Shown here: positions 37,537 to 46,166 of the stretch, piece by piece | How the letters are laid out: each line of letters starts with the position of its first letter | Numbering within the stretch: position 1 is the stretch's first letter | Source: Nitrospirae bacterium GWF2_44_13 | Lineage (GTDB): Bacteria > Nitrospirota > Thermodesulfovibrionia > Thermodesulfovibrionales > UBA1546 | Direction: 5' to 3' | Assembly (NCBI GenBank): GCA_001805105.1 | Contig: MHEE01000014.1 | Span: 1 to 64,000 of the forward strand | Length of the DNA: 64,000 nt | Translations under genes and position numbers: made by a program | Notes under the pieces: model-generated | Databases searched by the model: none | What the model was told of the DNA's origin: nothing | What the model saw: only the letters and a program-made list of their open reading frames with translations

Positions 37537-39378
37537 TCAGTTTTCAACTCCCAAGAGTTCTTTCCCTTCCCTTAGCTGTTCCAGCACAGATTCATCAAGC
37601 CCCTTATCATCAAAGTATTCCTTTTCTATGGTTTCGATATAAAACCTGTCAAGGCCGCTGTTTTTGAGAAAGTCTTCTCTCAGGTTTATGTCCTTCTTCT
37701 CTATGATTATAGGCAGGAGATGATTCAGATAGAATGATTCTTTTCTGAGATCCAGAAGCGTCTTTTCAAATAATTTATGCGGCACCTTTCTTGCGAAACC
37801 TTCTTCAGCAAGTTCCCTTTCTATGTCCTCTCGTATCTCAGCCCTGCCCTCTTTTGTATTGAGTCTGGGATAGAAGCTCCGCATCCTTTCTTTGAGCGCG
37901 GCATGTACCTGATGATAAAGCCTCTCTTCGTCCCTGATCATCCTGAGTTCGGCAACCACGTCCCTGAGGGATGCATCTCCGCCTTGAATTTTTGTTATTC
38001 CTTTCAGTATCGCATTAATCTTACGCCTGCCGTAGGATGTTATGTATTTGTTTTGAAGCAGTCCTTTTATGACCACTTCATCAAAGAGCGCCCTGTCAAT
38101 CTTATCAAATTCATTCTTATTGCCGATGAGGCTCCTGAGAGAATCTTCCGCAAAATCCATATTTTCCATAAAGGCTATCTGGCTGAGCAATGCATGGACA
38201 TTATCGTACCTGTCAAAGTATGTAAGTATAGCGCTGAACTCTTCAAAGATGCTGAAATCATTTGTCTCGCGAGCAATCTCATCGCAGGCCCTGCCTACAT
38301 CAAGAAGCACCTGTTCAAAGCCCATGTCGCTCTGGGAATATGCCTTATGTTTTGCCTTTATCAGCCTCACAATATCTTCATTTATTATGTGTTTTTTGAG
38401 CGAGGGGTCCTTAAAGAACAGAGTTTCAAGTATAGACCTTGCTTCCTTCAGATAATCAGACTCTTTCATGTCCTGCAGCTTTTTGCCTCCGAGCAGAAGT
38501 TCGTCGAGCGTATCAAAAAGCACGCTCGGTATATTATTCCTGATACTGAGCGTCCTCAGCCTTCCCAGCCTCGCAATCTCCGCCTGCTCGAGACTTTCTT
38601 TGGAGATGCTGCCCAGGAGAATGTCCCTGTATTCGTCAACAACGCACCTGTTTTCAGAATGCTTGTACATTATGTCAATCTTCATCCTCTCCTGCTGATA
38701 GCTGTCTATCCCGTATCTTGCAACTATGTCTTCAAGATAAAGTTCTTCCTGCGGAGTCAGTGCTCTTTCACTGGAGTAGAAATTTTCAAATGCCTTGTAG
38801 AATTCCTCATTTTCCTTGTGGATTATCTTAAATATGAATAAAGTTGATTTCTGTTCCCCGAGTTCATTAATAAAAGCATTCATCAACTCGGCATCCTTAT
38901 CGCTGCCAACAAATTCAGTTCTTTTTAAAAACTTGCCCGCAGACCTCAATATATGCTCCTGCCTCTTTTTGCGTTCTGTCCTGTGGTCTGAAGATACGAA
39001 AAAATAATAGTTCTTCACTGCATTGCCCTGCAGAAAAAGCCTGTAAAAAAATTCACTCCCCTCAGTATTGCTCGTGAATACAATCTTTTCGCCTTCATCA
39101 AGAAATGCTCCGAACATAATCAGCCTGTTTGAAACCTCTCCTTTTATCATGTCCTTGAGCGCTTTTTCAACTCCGAACATATATTCGCAGAAACTGCCGC
39201 CTGTGCCTTTATAATGCACGCCTTCGCCCGAGACGGTGAATTCGTTGCCCCTTGAGAAGAATCTTATATTTGAAGCTGTTTCTTCGTAGAAGTAAGTGCT
39301 TTCAACGCTCGCTCCGCCTACAAATGCGAAAAATTCGACAGGTCCGAGAGTTCCATGAAGCCTGAGGTCTTTAATCAT
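37537..39378 (-). CDS. Large conserved protein of unknown function (TIGR04442-like)
   Basis: About 613 residues from the ATG at 39378 (MIKDLRLHGTLGPVEFFAFV). An N-terminal beta-rich part (about 1-125) is followed by a long, strongly charged helical region. No catalytic motif, signal peptide or membrane span is seen. The start resembles the conserved family TIGR04442 of delta-proteobacteria and Nitrospirota, by memory and not checked. Divergent from the lytic transglycosylase gene. TATATT lies 5 nt before the ATG. Confidence 0.7.
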   Translation of the reverse strand: MIKDLRLHGTLGPVEFFAFVGGASVESTYFYEETASNIRFFSRGNEFTVSGEGVHYKGTGGSFCEYMFGVEKALKDMIKGEVSNRLIMFGAFLDEGEKIVFTSNTEGSEFFYRLFLQGNAVKNYYFFVSSDHRTERKKRQEHILRSAGKFLKRTEFVGSDKDAELMNAFINELGEQKSTLFIFKIIHKENEEFYKAFENFYSSERALTPQEELYLEDIVARYGIDSYQQERMKIDIMYKHSENRCVVDEYRDILLGSISKESLEQAEIARLGRLRTLSIRNNIPSVLFDTLDELLLGGKKLQDMKESDYLKEARSILETLFFKDPSLKKHIINEDIVRLIKAKHKAYSQSDMGFEQVLLDVGRACDEIARETNDFSIFEEFSAILTYFDRYDNVHALLSQIAFMENMDFAEDSLRSLIGNKNEFDKIDRALFDEVVIKGLLQNKYITSYGRRKINAILKGITKIQGGDASLRDVVAELRMIRDEERLYHQVHAALKERMRSFYPRLNTKEGRAEIREDIERELAEEGFARKVPHKLFEKTLLDLRKESFYLNHLLPIIIEKKDINLREDFLKNSGLDRFYIETIEKEYFDDKGLDESVLEQLREGKELLGVEN

Positions 39379-39432
39379 ACTAAAATATACCACAGGCCCC
39401 TTGAAATATTCTATTGCTGCGGACTTCCTTTA

Positions 39433-39462
39433 TTGCTGAAAAGGGCCGCATTTGGTTATGAT
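39433..39462 (+). promoter_or_regulatory. Candidate leaderless promoter of the lytic transglycosylase
   Basis: TTGCTG, 18-nt spacer, TATGAT ending 6 nt before the GTG at 39469. No Shine-Dalgarno. Confidence 0.4.
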
Positions 39463-39468
39463 AGTTTT

Positions 39469-41388
39469 GTGAAGAAAAGCTTTCTGTTTTTAGCTGTATT
39501 CCTTGTTATTTTCAGCGCTGCTTCAGGCGAAGACATAAACGGAAAGCCTTTTTTTATAAAGGGCAAAAGCGAGTTTGATGCCGGCAGATATGCCGGGGCA
39601 ATCGAGAACCTGTCCGAGGCCTACAAAAGGCTTCCTGTTGTCAGGGATTACATACTTTTTTATCTGTCAAGGGCGTACAGCGAATCAGGCAATATCAGCG
39701 AATCTGATTTAAGAATAAAAGAACTCTTGAAAGATTATCCGTCATCCCCATTGCGTAAAAAGGTGCGGAGGCTGGAAATCAAAAATCTTATTGCTTCAGG
39801 CGAGATGCCGCATAATCCTGAGATTCTTGAGTCTTATGTCAGGGATTATTCTGAAGACAATGAGATGAAATTCCTGTTTGCAAAGCATCTCAGGGATAAA
39901 GGGGAAACAGAAAGGGCAAGGGCAATTTTCAAAACCATCTATCTCAGCAGCGAGGGGCTGTTCTCGAAAATATCATACAATGAACTGGCAGCTTCTGATA
40001 TTACCCCGCAGGATATTATTGAAAAGGCGGCTAACCTGACAAATGTGACGGAGTTTAAAAAAGCAGAATCCGCATTGAGAGAGGCGCTGGCAAAAGACGA
40101 CGGGCAGCGAAGGATTGAAATCATTAAAAAACTCGGCTATGTGTTATTCAAGCAAAAGCGCTATAAAGAATCGGCAGATGCGTATGGAAAAGCAGGAGAT
40201 CATTATCTGAAGGCAAAGGCGCTTTACAGGGCAGGAGACAAAACCGGATTTGACAGAGTTCTGAAGAAACTGTCTTTAATGGATGACAAAAGGACCGGCT
40301 CGCTTCTGATATTGGCGGCATTGGATAAAAGGAGGAACGGCGAGATTGGTGAAGCGCTGAATTTATATCAAACAATAAAGGAGAAGTATCCGGCCGAAGC
40401 TGAAAACGCTCAATGGGGCATCGCGTGGACATACTACCGCACTGGCAGCTATCAGAAAGCCCTTGATGCCCTTACATCTCTTTACGATAGCTATGGCAGC
40501 TCAAAATACCTCTACTGGAAGGCTCAGTCTCTTGAAAGGACAGGCGGGAATGCAGGCCATATTTACAAACAGCTCGCGGTTAAAACACAGGATTTTTACA
40601 GCATCCTTCCGCAGATAAAGAAAAGTCATGGGACTGAGAACCCTCCATCCCTCGTCGCCTCCGGCGACTCGCCGGGGAGAGAACACTCTGAATATAAGCC
40701 TTTCAAATCTGAGAGGATTGAAATACTTCTTGAAGCCGGCATGACAAAAGAGGCTGCGGCAGAACTGTCCGCTATAGCCGGAAAAACTACGAATCCTGAC
40801 AAGCTCATATCTGTTTCCCTTAAATTGCAGGAATGCGGGGAATACAGGGAGGCCTTAACCCTGCTCTCACGGCTGCCGTCCAGAGAGGTTGCGCACAATA
40901 TTTTGTACCCTCTTGCCCACTGGCATATTGTAAGGGATGTATCTGACAAATATAACATTGACCCATTTATCATTCTTTCTATCATGAGAGAGGAGAGCCG
41001 TTTTGACACGCAGGCGCGCTCACAGGCAGGCGCTCTCGGTCTCATGCAGCTTATGCCGCAGACAGCCTATGCCATAGACAAAAAAATAAATCTGAACATA
41101 AAATCGCATGAGCATATCCTTGATGCAAAGGCAAACATAAATCTCGGCTCATACTACATGGCATCTCTCTTAAAAGAGTTCGGCTCTCTTCCTGCGGCTG
41201 TCGCAGCTTATAACGCAGGGGAGGACGTTGTGAGAAAATGGCAGAAGGCAGGCAACTATCAATCATTTGATGAATTCATAGAGGATATTCCTTACGAAGA
41301 GACTAAAAACTATACCAAGCGCGTTATTACAACTTATTTTGAGTATCATAAATATTCCGGCGAAAAAGGCAGCCCTGAAAATCTTTGA
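39469..41388 (+). CDS. slt: Soluble lytic murein transglycosylase
   Basis: About 639 residues from GTG 39469, which begins a signal peptide (KKSFLFLAVFLVIFSAASG); a frame-start at 39355 would bury it. TPR-like helical repeats (about 30-470) precede the SLT domain: catalytic Glu in IMREESRFDTQA, GALGLMQLMPQTA, AAVAAYNAGEDVV. It cleaves peptidoglycan in the periplasm with 1,6-anhydro product formation. A GC-rich double-hairpin element at 40654-40675 encodes LVASGDSPG in the linker region. Confidence 0.92.
   Translation: MKKSFLFLAVFLVIFSAASGEDINGKPFFIKGKSEFDAGRYAGAIENLSEAYKRLPVVRDYILFYLSRAYSESGNISESDLRIKELLKDYPSSPLRKKVRRLEIKNLIASGEMPHNPEILESYVRDYSEDNEMKFLFAKHLRDKGETERARAIFKTIYLSSEGLFSKISYNELAASDITPQDIIEKAANLTNVTEFKKAESALREALAKDDGQRRIEIIKKLGYVLFKQKRYKESADAYGKAGDHYLKAKALYRAGDKTGFDRVLKKLSLMDDKRTGSLLILAALDKRRNGEIGEALNLYQTIKEKYPAEAENAQWGIAWTYYRTGSYQKALDALTSLYDSYGSSKYLYWKAQSLERTGGNAGHIYKQLAVKTQDFYSILPQIKKSHGTENPPSLVASGDSPGREHSEYKPFKSERIEILLEAGMTKEAAAELSAIAGKTTNPDKLISVSLKLQECGEYREALTLLSRLPSREVAHNILYPLAHWHIVRDVSDKYNIDPFIILSIMREESRFDTQARSQAGALGLMQLMPQTAYAIDKKINLNIKSHEHILDAKANINLGSYYMASLLKEFGSLPAAVAAYNAGEDVVRKWQKAGNYQSFDEFIEDIPYEETKNYTKRVITTYFEYHKYSGEKGSPENL
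40654..40675. repeat. Double-hairpin repeat inside slt
   Basis: GTCGCC-TCC-GGCGAC overlaps CCGGCGA-C-TCGCCGG. Its reverse complement matches the element in lptD (51121-51140) at 17 of 20 positions; consensus GGCGASTCGCCKGAGGCGAS. Confidence 0.75.
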
Positions 41389-41463
41389 TGACACTTGCAA
41401 TACACCACAGCGTCTTGGTATCTTAAACATCATGAAACAAAACAGGACTCTGTTTGATGATGC

Positions 41464-41488
41464 TCCGCCCCGAGCAGCTCGGGGCGGA
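41464..41488. repeat. 12-bp-arm palindrome in the leader of the zapB-like gene
   Basis: TCCGCCCCGAGC and its complement flank a single A. It contains CCCCGAG-CAG-CTCGGGG, the core also seen at 16326 and 27451. It is followed by AAAGGG, not by T, so it is not a plain terminator on the + strand. Confidence 0.75.
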
Positions 41489-41521
41489 AAGGGAATCAGC
41501 AATAAAAAGGAGGTTACGCCA

Positions 41522-41743
41522 TTGGACAGGCTGAAAAATCTTGAAGATAAGATAACAGGTGCGATAGAGAAAGTGAAAACACTGAAGGAAGAAAAAACGG
41601 CTCTTGAACTCAGGATAAAAGAGCTTGAGGCAAGGCTCTCCGATAAAGACCATGATATAGAAAAACTGCAGGCTGAAAAGAACGCTATAAAGAGTCAGGT
41701 TGAAGGCCTGCTGAACGAACTCGACACCTTAGAGGTAGCGTAG
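41522..41743 (+). CDS. zapB: ZapB-like coiled-coil protein
   Basis: About 73 residues from a TTG with a perfect AAGGAGG 8 nt upstream; the longer frame to 41339 runs into slt and includes a palindrome. The whole chain is a coiled coil (LKEEKTALELRIKELEARLS) like ZapB, which bridges ZapA and the chromosome terminus at the division ring. It sits 1 bp before zapA, which supports the call. Confidence 0.75.
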   Translation: MDRLKNLEDKITGAIEKVKTLKEEKTALELRIKELEARLSDKDHDIEKLQAEKNAIKSQVEGLLNELDTLEVA

Positions 41744-41744
41744 C

Positions 41745-42014
41745 GTGAGCAGCATAGATGTTTATATCCTCGGCCAGAAATATACTGTAAAGGGCGACGC
41801 CCCTGAGGAACATATACAAAAAATCGCAGCCTTTGTAGATGCAAAGATAAAAGAGGTTTACAATACTGCGCCGAACGTTGCTCCGCTTAAGGCTTCTATT
41901 CTTGCGGCCCTTAACATCGCCGATGAACTGCACAGGCTGAAGGCAGAGCAGGATAGCATTACAAGGCATATTGAAGAAAGGACAAAAGTCCTGAGCGGAT
42001 TATTTGAGACTTAA
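41745..42014 (+). CDS. zapA: Cell division protein ZapA
   Basis: 89 residues from a GTG with AGAGGT upstream. MSSIDVYILGQKYTVKGDAP, IQKIAAFVDAKIKEV and a helical C-terminus match ZapA, which bundles FtsZ filaments at midcell. Forms a unit with the zapB-like gene. Confidence 0.9.
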   Translation: MSSIDVYILGQKYTVKGDAPEEHIQKIAAFVDAKIKEVYNTAPNVAPLKASILAALNIADELHRLKAEQDSITRHIEERTKVLSGLFET

Positions 42015-42036
42015 TACTGAAAACTTTTTAGTGCTT

Positions 42037-43416
42037 TCATTTCATCAAACCGTATTTCTTCATTTTATTAAAAAGACTTTTTCTGCTTATGCCGAGCCGG
42101 GCTGCCGCCTCCATCCTTTTCCACCTCGCCTCCGCGAGCGCCTCAATTATAAGTTTCTTTTCCTCTTCTGATTTAATTGCCTCCACCCTTTCTTTCACCC
42201 CTGCACTTCCATTTCCTGCCCGGGTTGTATTATTGGATATAAGCCCTTTTACTGTTTCTTCCCTGACCGTATCAGTATCTTCAAGGATTATCGCGCGCTG
42301 GATGAGATTTTCCATCTCCCTGACATTTCCGGGCCAGCTATAGCTTATAAAAAACTTTATGGCAGATGCAGCAATGCCTTTGACATTCCTGCCCATGGTC
42401 CTGTTATATTTCCTTACAAAGTAATCCGCCAGAAGAGGAATATCCTTTATCCTTTCTCTGAGCGGCGGAACCTTAATCTCAAAAACCTTCACTCTGTAAA
42501 GAAGGTCTTCGCGAAAACTGCCTTCTCTGATAGCGCTGTCAAGGTTTTTATTCGTTGCTGATATCAATCTCATATCCACTTTTATGGTTCTTGTGCCGCC
42601 AAGCCTCTCTATCTCTTTATTCTGCAGAACCCTCAGAAGCTTTGCCTGAAGCCCCGGTGAAAGGTCGCCAATCTCATCAAGAAAGATACTGCCTTTAGAC
42701 GCTCTTTCGAATTTGCCGGCATGCTGCTTTGATGCGCCAGTAAAAGCGCCTTTTTCATAGCCGAACAGTTCTGATTCAAGCAGTGTTTCAGGGATTGCCG
42801 CACAATTTACGCTTACAAAAGGATTATCCTTCCTGTCGCTCAGCTTATGTATGGCCTGGGCGATAAGTTCCTTGCCTGAGCCGCTTTCGCCTGTTATCAG
42901 CGCTGTGACGTCTGTTGCCGCAACTTTTATTGCAAGTTCAACTGCCTGCCTCATCTCCCCGCTCTCGGCTATGATTTCATCTTTGAGTATATTTTCAATA
43001 TTTTGAGTCTTCAGCGCCTCAAGCTCTTTCTGCAGCTCATATTTTTCTATAGCCCTGCTTATGACTGTTCTGACTATCCCTATGTCAACGGGCTTGGTGA
43101 AAAAATCATAAGCCCCATCTCTTATTGCCCTCATCGCAAGCTCTTTTGAACCGTAGGCAGTTATCATTATCACCGGCATAGGATAACCTTCGGATTTTAT
43201 GTGACGGAGGACTTCGATGCCGCTCATGTTAGGCATCTTTTCATCAAGAATCACAAGGCTGTAAGTATTTTTTTTCAGGCGCTCAAGCGCATCGGCGCCT
43301 GTCCCGGCAAAATCAAACTCAAAACCTTCTTTCCCGAGGAGTTCACCGAGGAAAAAACGAATGCTGGCATCGTCATCTGCGATTAATATCCTATGTTCCT
43401 TAGCGCTGAATGGCAT
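42037..43416 (-). CDS. Sigma54-dependent NtrC-family response regulator
   Basis: 459 residues: receiver (about 8-120, LIADDDASIRFF, LVILDEKMPNMSG, FFTKPVD), AAA+ domain (GESGSGKELIAQAIH, GAFTGASKQHAGKFE for sigma54 contact, FLDEIGDLSP, R-finger region) and a Fis-type HTH at the end (AAARLGISRKSLFNKMKKYG). It activates sigma54 promoters when phosphorylated. The kinase at 44787-46166 on the same strand is the likely partner, although a gene on the other strand lies between them. Confidence 0.95.
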   Translation of the reverse strand: MPFSAKEHRILIADDDASIRFFLGELLGKEGFEFDFAGTGADALERLKKNTYSLVILDEKMPNMSGIEVLRHIKSEGYPMPVIMITAYGSKELAMRAIRDGAYDFFTKPVDIGIVRTVISRAIEKYELQKELEALKTQNIENILKDEIIAESGEMRQAVELAIKVAATDVTALITGESGSGKELIAQAIHKLSDRKDNPFVSVNCAAIPETLLESELFGYEKGAFTGASKQHAGKFERASKGSIFLDEIGDLSPGLQAKLLRVLQNKEIERLGGTRTIKVDMRLISATNKNLDSAIREGSFREDLLYRVKVFEIKVPPLRERIKDIPLLADYFVRKYNRTMGRNVKGIAASAIKFFISYSWPGNVREMENLIQRAIILEDTDTVREETVKGLISNNTTRAGNGSAGVKERVEAIKSEEEKKLIIEALAEARWKRMEAAARLGISRKSLFNKMKKYGLMK

Positions 43417-43471
43417 CTTAAAACTCTTGGTTATTATGTTGCATGTTTAATAGTTTAGCACATACAAACAG

Positions 43472-43500
43472 TTGACATAAAATATTGTTTAGGCAATGAT
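43472..43500 (+). promoter_or_regulatory. Candidate leaderless promoter of the PLD gene
   Basis: TTGACA (43472-43477), 17-nt spacer, AATGAT (43495-43500), ATG 6 nt later at 43507. Confidence 0.5.
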
Positions 43501-43506
43501 TTCATT

Positions 43507-44745
43507 ATGCATGACAGCGGAGATATAAGAACAGCCTTTGAAATACCCGAGATAGAAAAATTATACGGCGGCAGTTTTACGGACGGCTACAGCGTCCGCC
43601 TTCTGTGGAAGAACGGCGAACTTTTCAAGGCGATATTTGATTCCATTGCGGGTGCAGAAAGATTCGTCTGTCTTGAATTCTACATATTCCGCAATGATGA
43701 AACAGGCATTGAATTGGCAGAGCTGCTGAAAAAAAAAGCCGCAGAAGGAGTCCGAGTATTCATTCTTTATGACCACTTCGGCTCTTTTGGAACACCGCGG
43801 AAATTCTGGGCAGAATTAAAACAAGCAGGGATAAATGTCAGGGCATCTTACCCTTTCAAGTGGACCGCTCCATTGCATTATGCCCGGCGCGACCATAAAA
43901 AACTCATCCTGATAGACGGGGAAAGGGCATTCACAGGAGGGTTGAATATCGCAAATGAATACAGGGGATATTATTTCAAAAGGCATAAAGAGGCCTGGCG
44001 GGATACAGGCATACTGCTTGAAGGCCCGATAGCCGGGACGCTGCTAAGCGAGTTTGAGAAAAGCTGGCTGCTATGGGGCGGAAAGCCTATCGAAACAGAA
44101 GCCAGAAGGCAAAAAACCAAGATTCAGGATTCAGGATACAAGATTCAGGATAATCATGCATCGGAGGACTCTCAACTCTCAACTCTCAACTCTGGTGCTC
44201 TGCCTGTGCTGCCTATATTTGCAAGTTCATCACGAGGGAGGAGAAGGCTGAGAAAGCTTTTATACTACAGCATCAATCATGCAAGAAAGAGCATATTTCT
44301 CACTACAGCCTATTTCACTCCAAGCAGAAGGATGATTGACATGCTGTCGGAAGCTGTTAAAAGGGGCGCCATAGTCAGGCTGCTCTTGCCGCTAAAAAGC
44401 GATGTGCTGGTTGCGGATTATGCAGGAAGGGCGTCATTCACAGAACTGCTGCAAGCCAGCGTGCAGATTTACACCTATAAAGGCAGGATACTTCATGCCA
44501 AGACTGCCGTGTTTGACGGCTGCTGGAGCATTATAGGTTCTGCAAATCTTGATTTTCAGTCACTGAGGAGGAATGATGAGGGGAATGTCGGAATACTTGA
44601 CAAAAAATTCGGGCAAAAGATGATGGACGTATTTGAGGCAGATATTAAAGACTCTGCAAAAATAGAACCGGATGAGTGGGCAAAACGGAATTTCTGCGAA
44701 AAAATCAAAGAAAGATTTTTTGTCCTCTTCAGAAGACGGTTATAA
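43507..44745 (+). CDS. Phospholipase D-family protein (cardiolipin synthase-like)
   Basis: 412 residues with two HxKxxxxD sites: HKKLILID (about 137-144, followed by FTGGLNIANE) and HAKTAVFD (with GSANLDFQSLRRNDEGN). No N-terminal membrane helices are seen, unlike classical Cls, so it is closer to ClsB/YbhO-like proteins. Between the two domains, two heptamer arrays encode a polar insert (about residues 200-230). Likely makes cardiolipin. It lies on the strand opposite to the kinase/regulator genes around it. Confidence 0.88.
   Translation: MHDSGDIRTAFEIPEIEKLYGGSFTDGYSVRLLWKNGELFKAIFDSIAGAERFVCLEFYIFRNDETGIELAELLKKKAAEGVRVFILYDHFGSFGTPRKFWAELKQAGINVRASYPFKWTAPLHYARRDHKKLILIDGERAFTGGLNIANEYRGYYFKRHKEAWRDTGILLEGPIAGTLLSEFEKSWLLWGGKPIETEARRQKTKIQDSGYKIQDNHASEDSQLSTLNSGALPVLPIFASSSRGRRRLRKLLYYSINHARKSIFLTTAYFTPSRRMIDMLSEAVKRGAIVRLLLPLKSDVLVADYAGRASFTELLQASVQIYTYKGRILHAKTAVFDGCWSIIGSANLDFQSLRRNDEGNVGILDKKFGQKMMDVFEADIKDSAKIEPDEWAKRNFCEKIKERFFVLFRRRL
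44121..44155. repeat. Heptamer array inside the PLD gene (unit GATTCAG)
   Basis: Units GATTCAG, GATTCAG, GATACAA, GATTCAG, GATAATC. Confidence 0.9.
44168..44195. repeat. Heptamer array inside the PLD gene (unit ACTCTCA)
   Basis: Units ACTCTCA, ACTCTCA, ACTCTCA, ACTCTGG. Three exact copies, 12 bp after an array of a different unit. Confidence 0.9.
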
Positions 44746-44786
44746 ATTCAAGCTCTGAAACCTGCAATGCTATTTGCGTTTCATCC

Positions 44787-46166
44787 TTAAGCGTTATTAT
44801 TGTATGCGGTTGGCGGCAGACTTATAACAAACTTTGTTTTGCCTTCCGATGCCTCTGCGGTTATGTCGCCTCCAATGCTCTTTATTGCATCCCTCGCAAT
44901 TTTCAATCCCATTCCGCGTCCTCTACCCTTGGTTGTAACATCCGCCTCAAATATTGCATCTACATCCATCCCGGGGCTAAGTTCTGAATCGCTTCTTACC
45001 TCAACCGTAGTGCCGTCATTTGTTGTCTTTGTCCTTATGGTTATCTCTCCATTTTTTACAACTGCTTCATAGGCATTCAGGACTATATTATAAAATGCAT
45101 GAAAAAATCTCTCATCTCCAACCTGCATCTTATCTGCAGTCTCATCATAGTCCTCCCTTATACTTACAGCCTTATCCCTTGCAACCTGACTGCATAAAAG
45201 CACAACCCTGTGGATTATATCCCTGAGAGTATCATCTTCAGCAGCAGATGTCTTTTTTTCAAAGAGAGTGTCCACAACCCTGTTCAACCGGTCAGTTTCT
45301 TTGAGTATTGTATTGATATAAAGTTTCTTCTGTTCGTTGTCATTTATATCCTCTCCGATAAGCTGTACCAGCCCCTTTATGGATGCAAGGGGATTTCTAA
45401 TCTCATGCGCTACCTCCATTGCCAGCATTCCTATATTCGCCAGTTTTTCAGTTTTTTGCATCTCGCGGTGCATCTCTTTTATCTTTGTGGTATCCATGAA
45501 ATTGAGTACTGCTCCGTCTATGCCATATCTGCCTTTTATTGGTGAAAGCGTATAACCAATGGTCCTGCTTTCACCGTTCATTGTTATATTCAACTCAGAG
45601 GCAGCGGTCTTTCCCTTCAGAACTGTTTGCAAGTCCCTTGTTATATTCAATACGGTTCCTATATTTTTGCCAAGCAGGCCGGTTTCCTTACTGCCGAGTA
45701 TATGGCAGACATACGGGTTCACCATTGTTATTGTTCCGCTCTTGTCGGCTGTCATTACCCCTCCTGTTGTACTTTCAAGTAATGCGGTGTACTTGCTGAG
45801 GGATGCAGCTATTTTTGTAAACTCCTTGCCAAGCGAACTGAATTCCTCTATATTCTTGCCTTCCCAACCTTCGCTTAATAATTTCCTTGCAGGCCTTACA
45901 AGAGCGTACGCAACAATCAGGCCCGTCGCAAATGCCACTACAGCAAGGATGTAAGTCCATTGTTCCGTAAAATTATAAAGGGAGATAAGCTCTGCCGAGT
46001 CAAGAACACTGCGCTTAAAGACAGCCCTGAACCTTGCCAATAAAATTAGCGGCACAGCGACTGCAAAAACAGAAAAAAACAGGGGCAGGAACACAAAGAG
46101 CCCAAGATAGAACCGCCTTTTTAAAAAGGCTGCTATTATCTTCTCATAACTTTCATCATGTCCCAT
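44787..46166 (-). CDS. Membrane sensor histidine kinase (PilS/AtoS-like)
   Basis: 459 residues. Two membrane helices (about 17-45 and 70-92) with a short periplasmic loop, a HAMP-like linker, a PAS domain (ESTTGGVMTADKSGTITMVN), the H box (MEVAHEIRNPLASIKGLVQL), N box (NIVLNAYEAV) and G box (GRGRGMGLKIARDAI). It probably phosphorylates the NtrC-type regulator at 42-43.4 kb. It overlaps the pilC end by 31 bp, so it is coupled to the pilus genes. Confidence 0.92.
   Translation of the reverse strand: MGHDESYEKIIAAFLKRRFYLGLFVFLPLFFSVFAVAVPLILLARFRAVFKRSVLDSAELISLYNFTEQWTYILAVVAFATGLIVAYALVRPARKLLSEGWEGKNIEEFSSLGKEFTKIAASLSKYTALLESTTGGVMTADKSGTITMVNPYVCHILGSKETGLLGKNIGTVLNITRDLQTVLKGKTAASELNITMNGESRTIGYTLSPIKGRYGIDGAVLNFMDTTKIKEMHREMQKTEKLANIGMLAMEVAHEIRNPLASIKGLVQLIGEDINDNEQKKLYINTILKETDRLNRVVDTLFEKKTSAAEDDTLRDIIHRVVLLCSQVARDKAVSIREDYDETADKMQVGDERFFHAFYNIVLNAYEAVVKNGEITIRTKTTNDGTTVEVRSDSELSPGMDVDAIFEADVTTKGRGRGMGLKIARDAIKSIGGDITAEASEGKTKFVISLPPTAYNNNA

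Noticed and set aside
37518-37560. Heptamer array between cysK and the next gene
   Set aside because: A faint 7-bp rhythm only; not better than chance by eye.
37777-38841. 354-codon open frame on the + strand opposite the TIGR04442-like gene
   Set aside because: Long but Cys/Phe/Tyr-rich as expected from the reverse complement of a charged helical protein; the minus-strand gene has the coherent domain pattern.
39355-39468. Earlier start of the lytic transglycosylase
   Set aside because: It would overlap the divergent gene start and put 38 residues before a signal peptide.
41339-41521. Earlier start of the zapB-like gene
   Set aside because: A perfect Shine-Dalgarno lies 8 nt before TTG 41522, and the upstream codons overlap slt and run through a palindrome.
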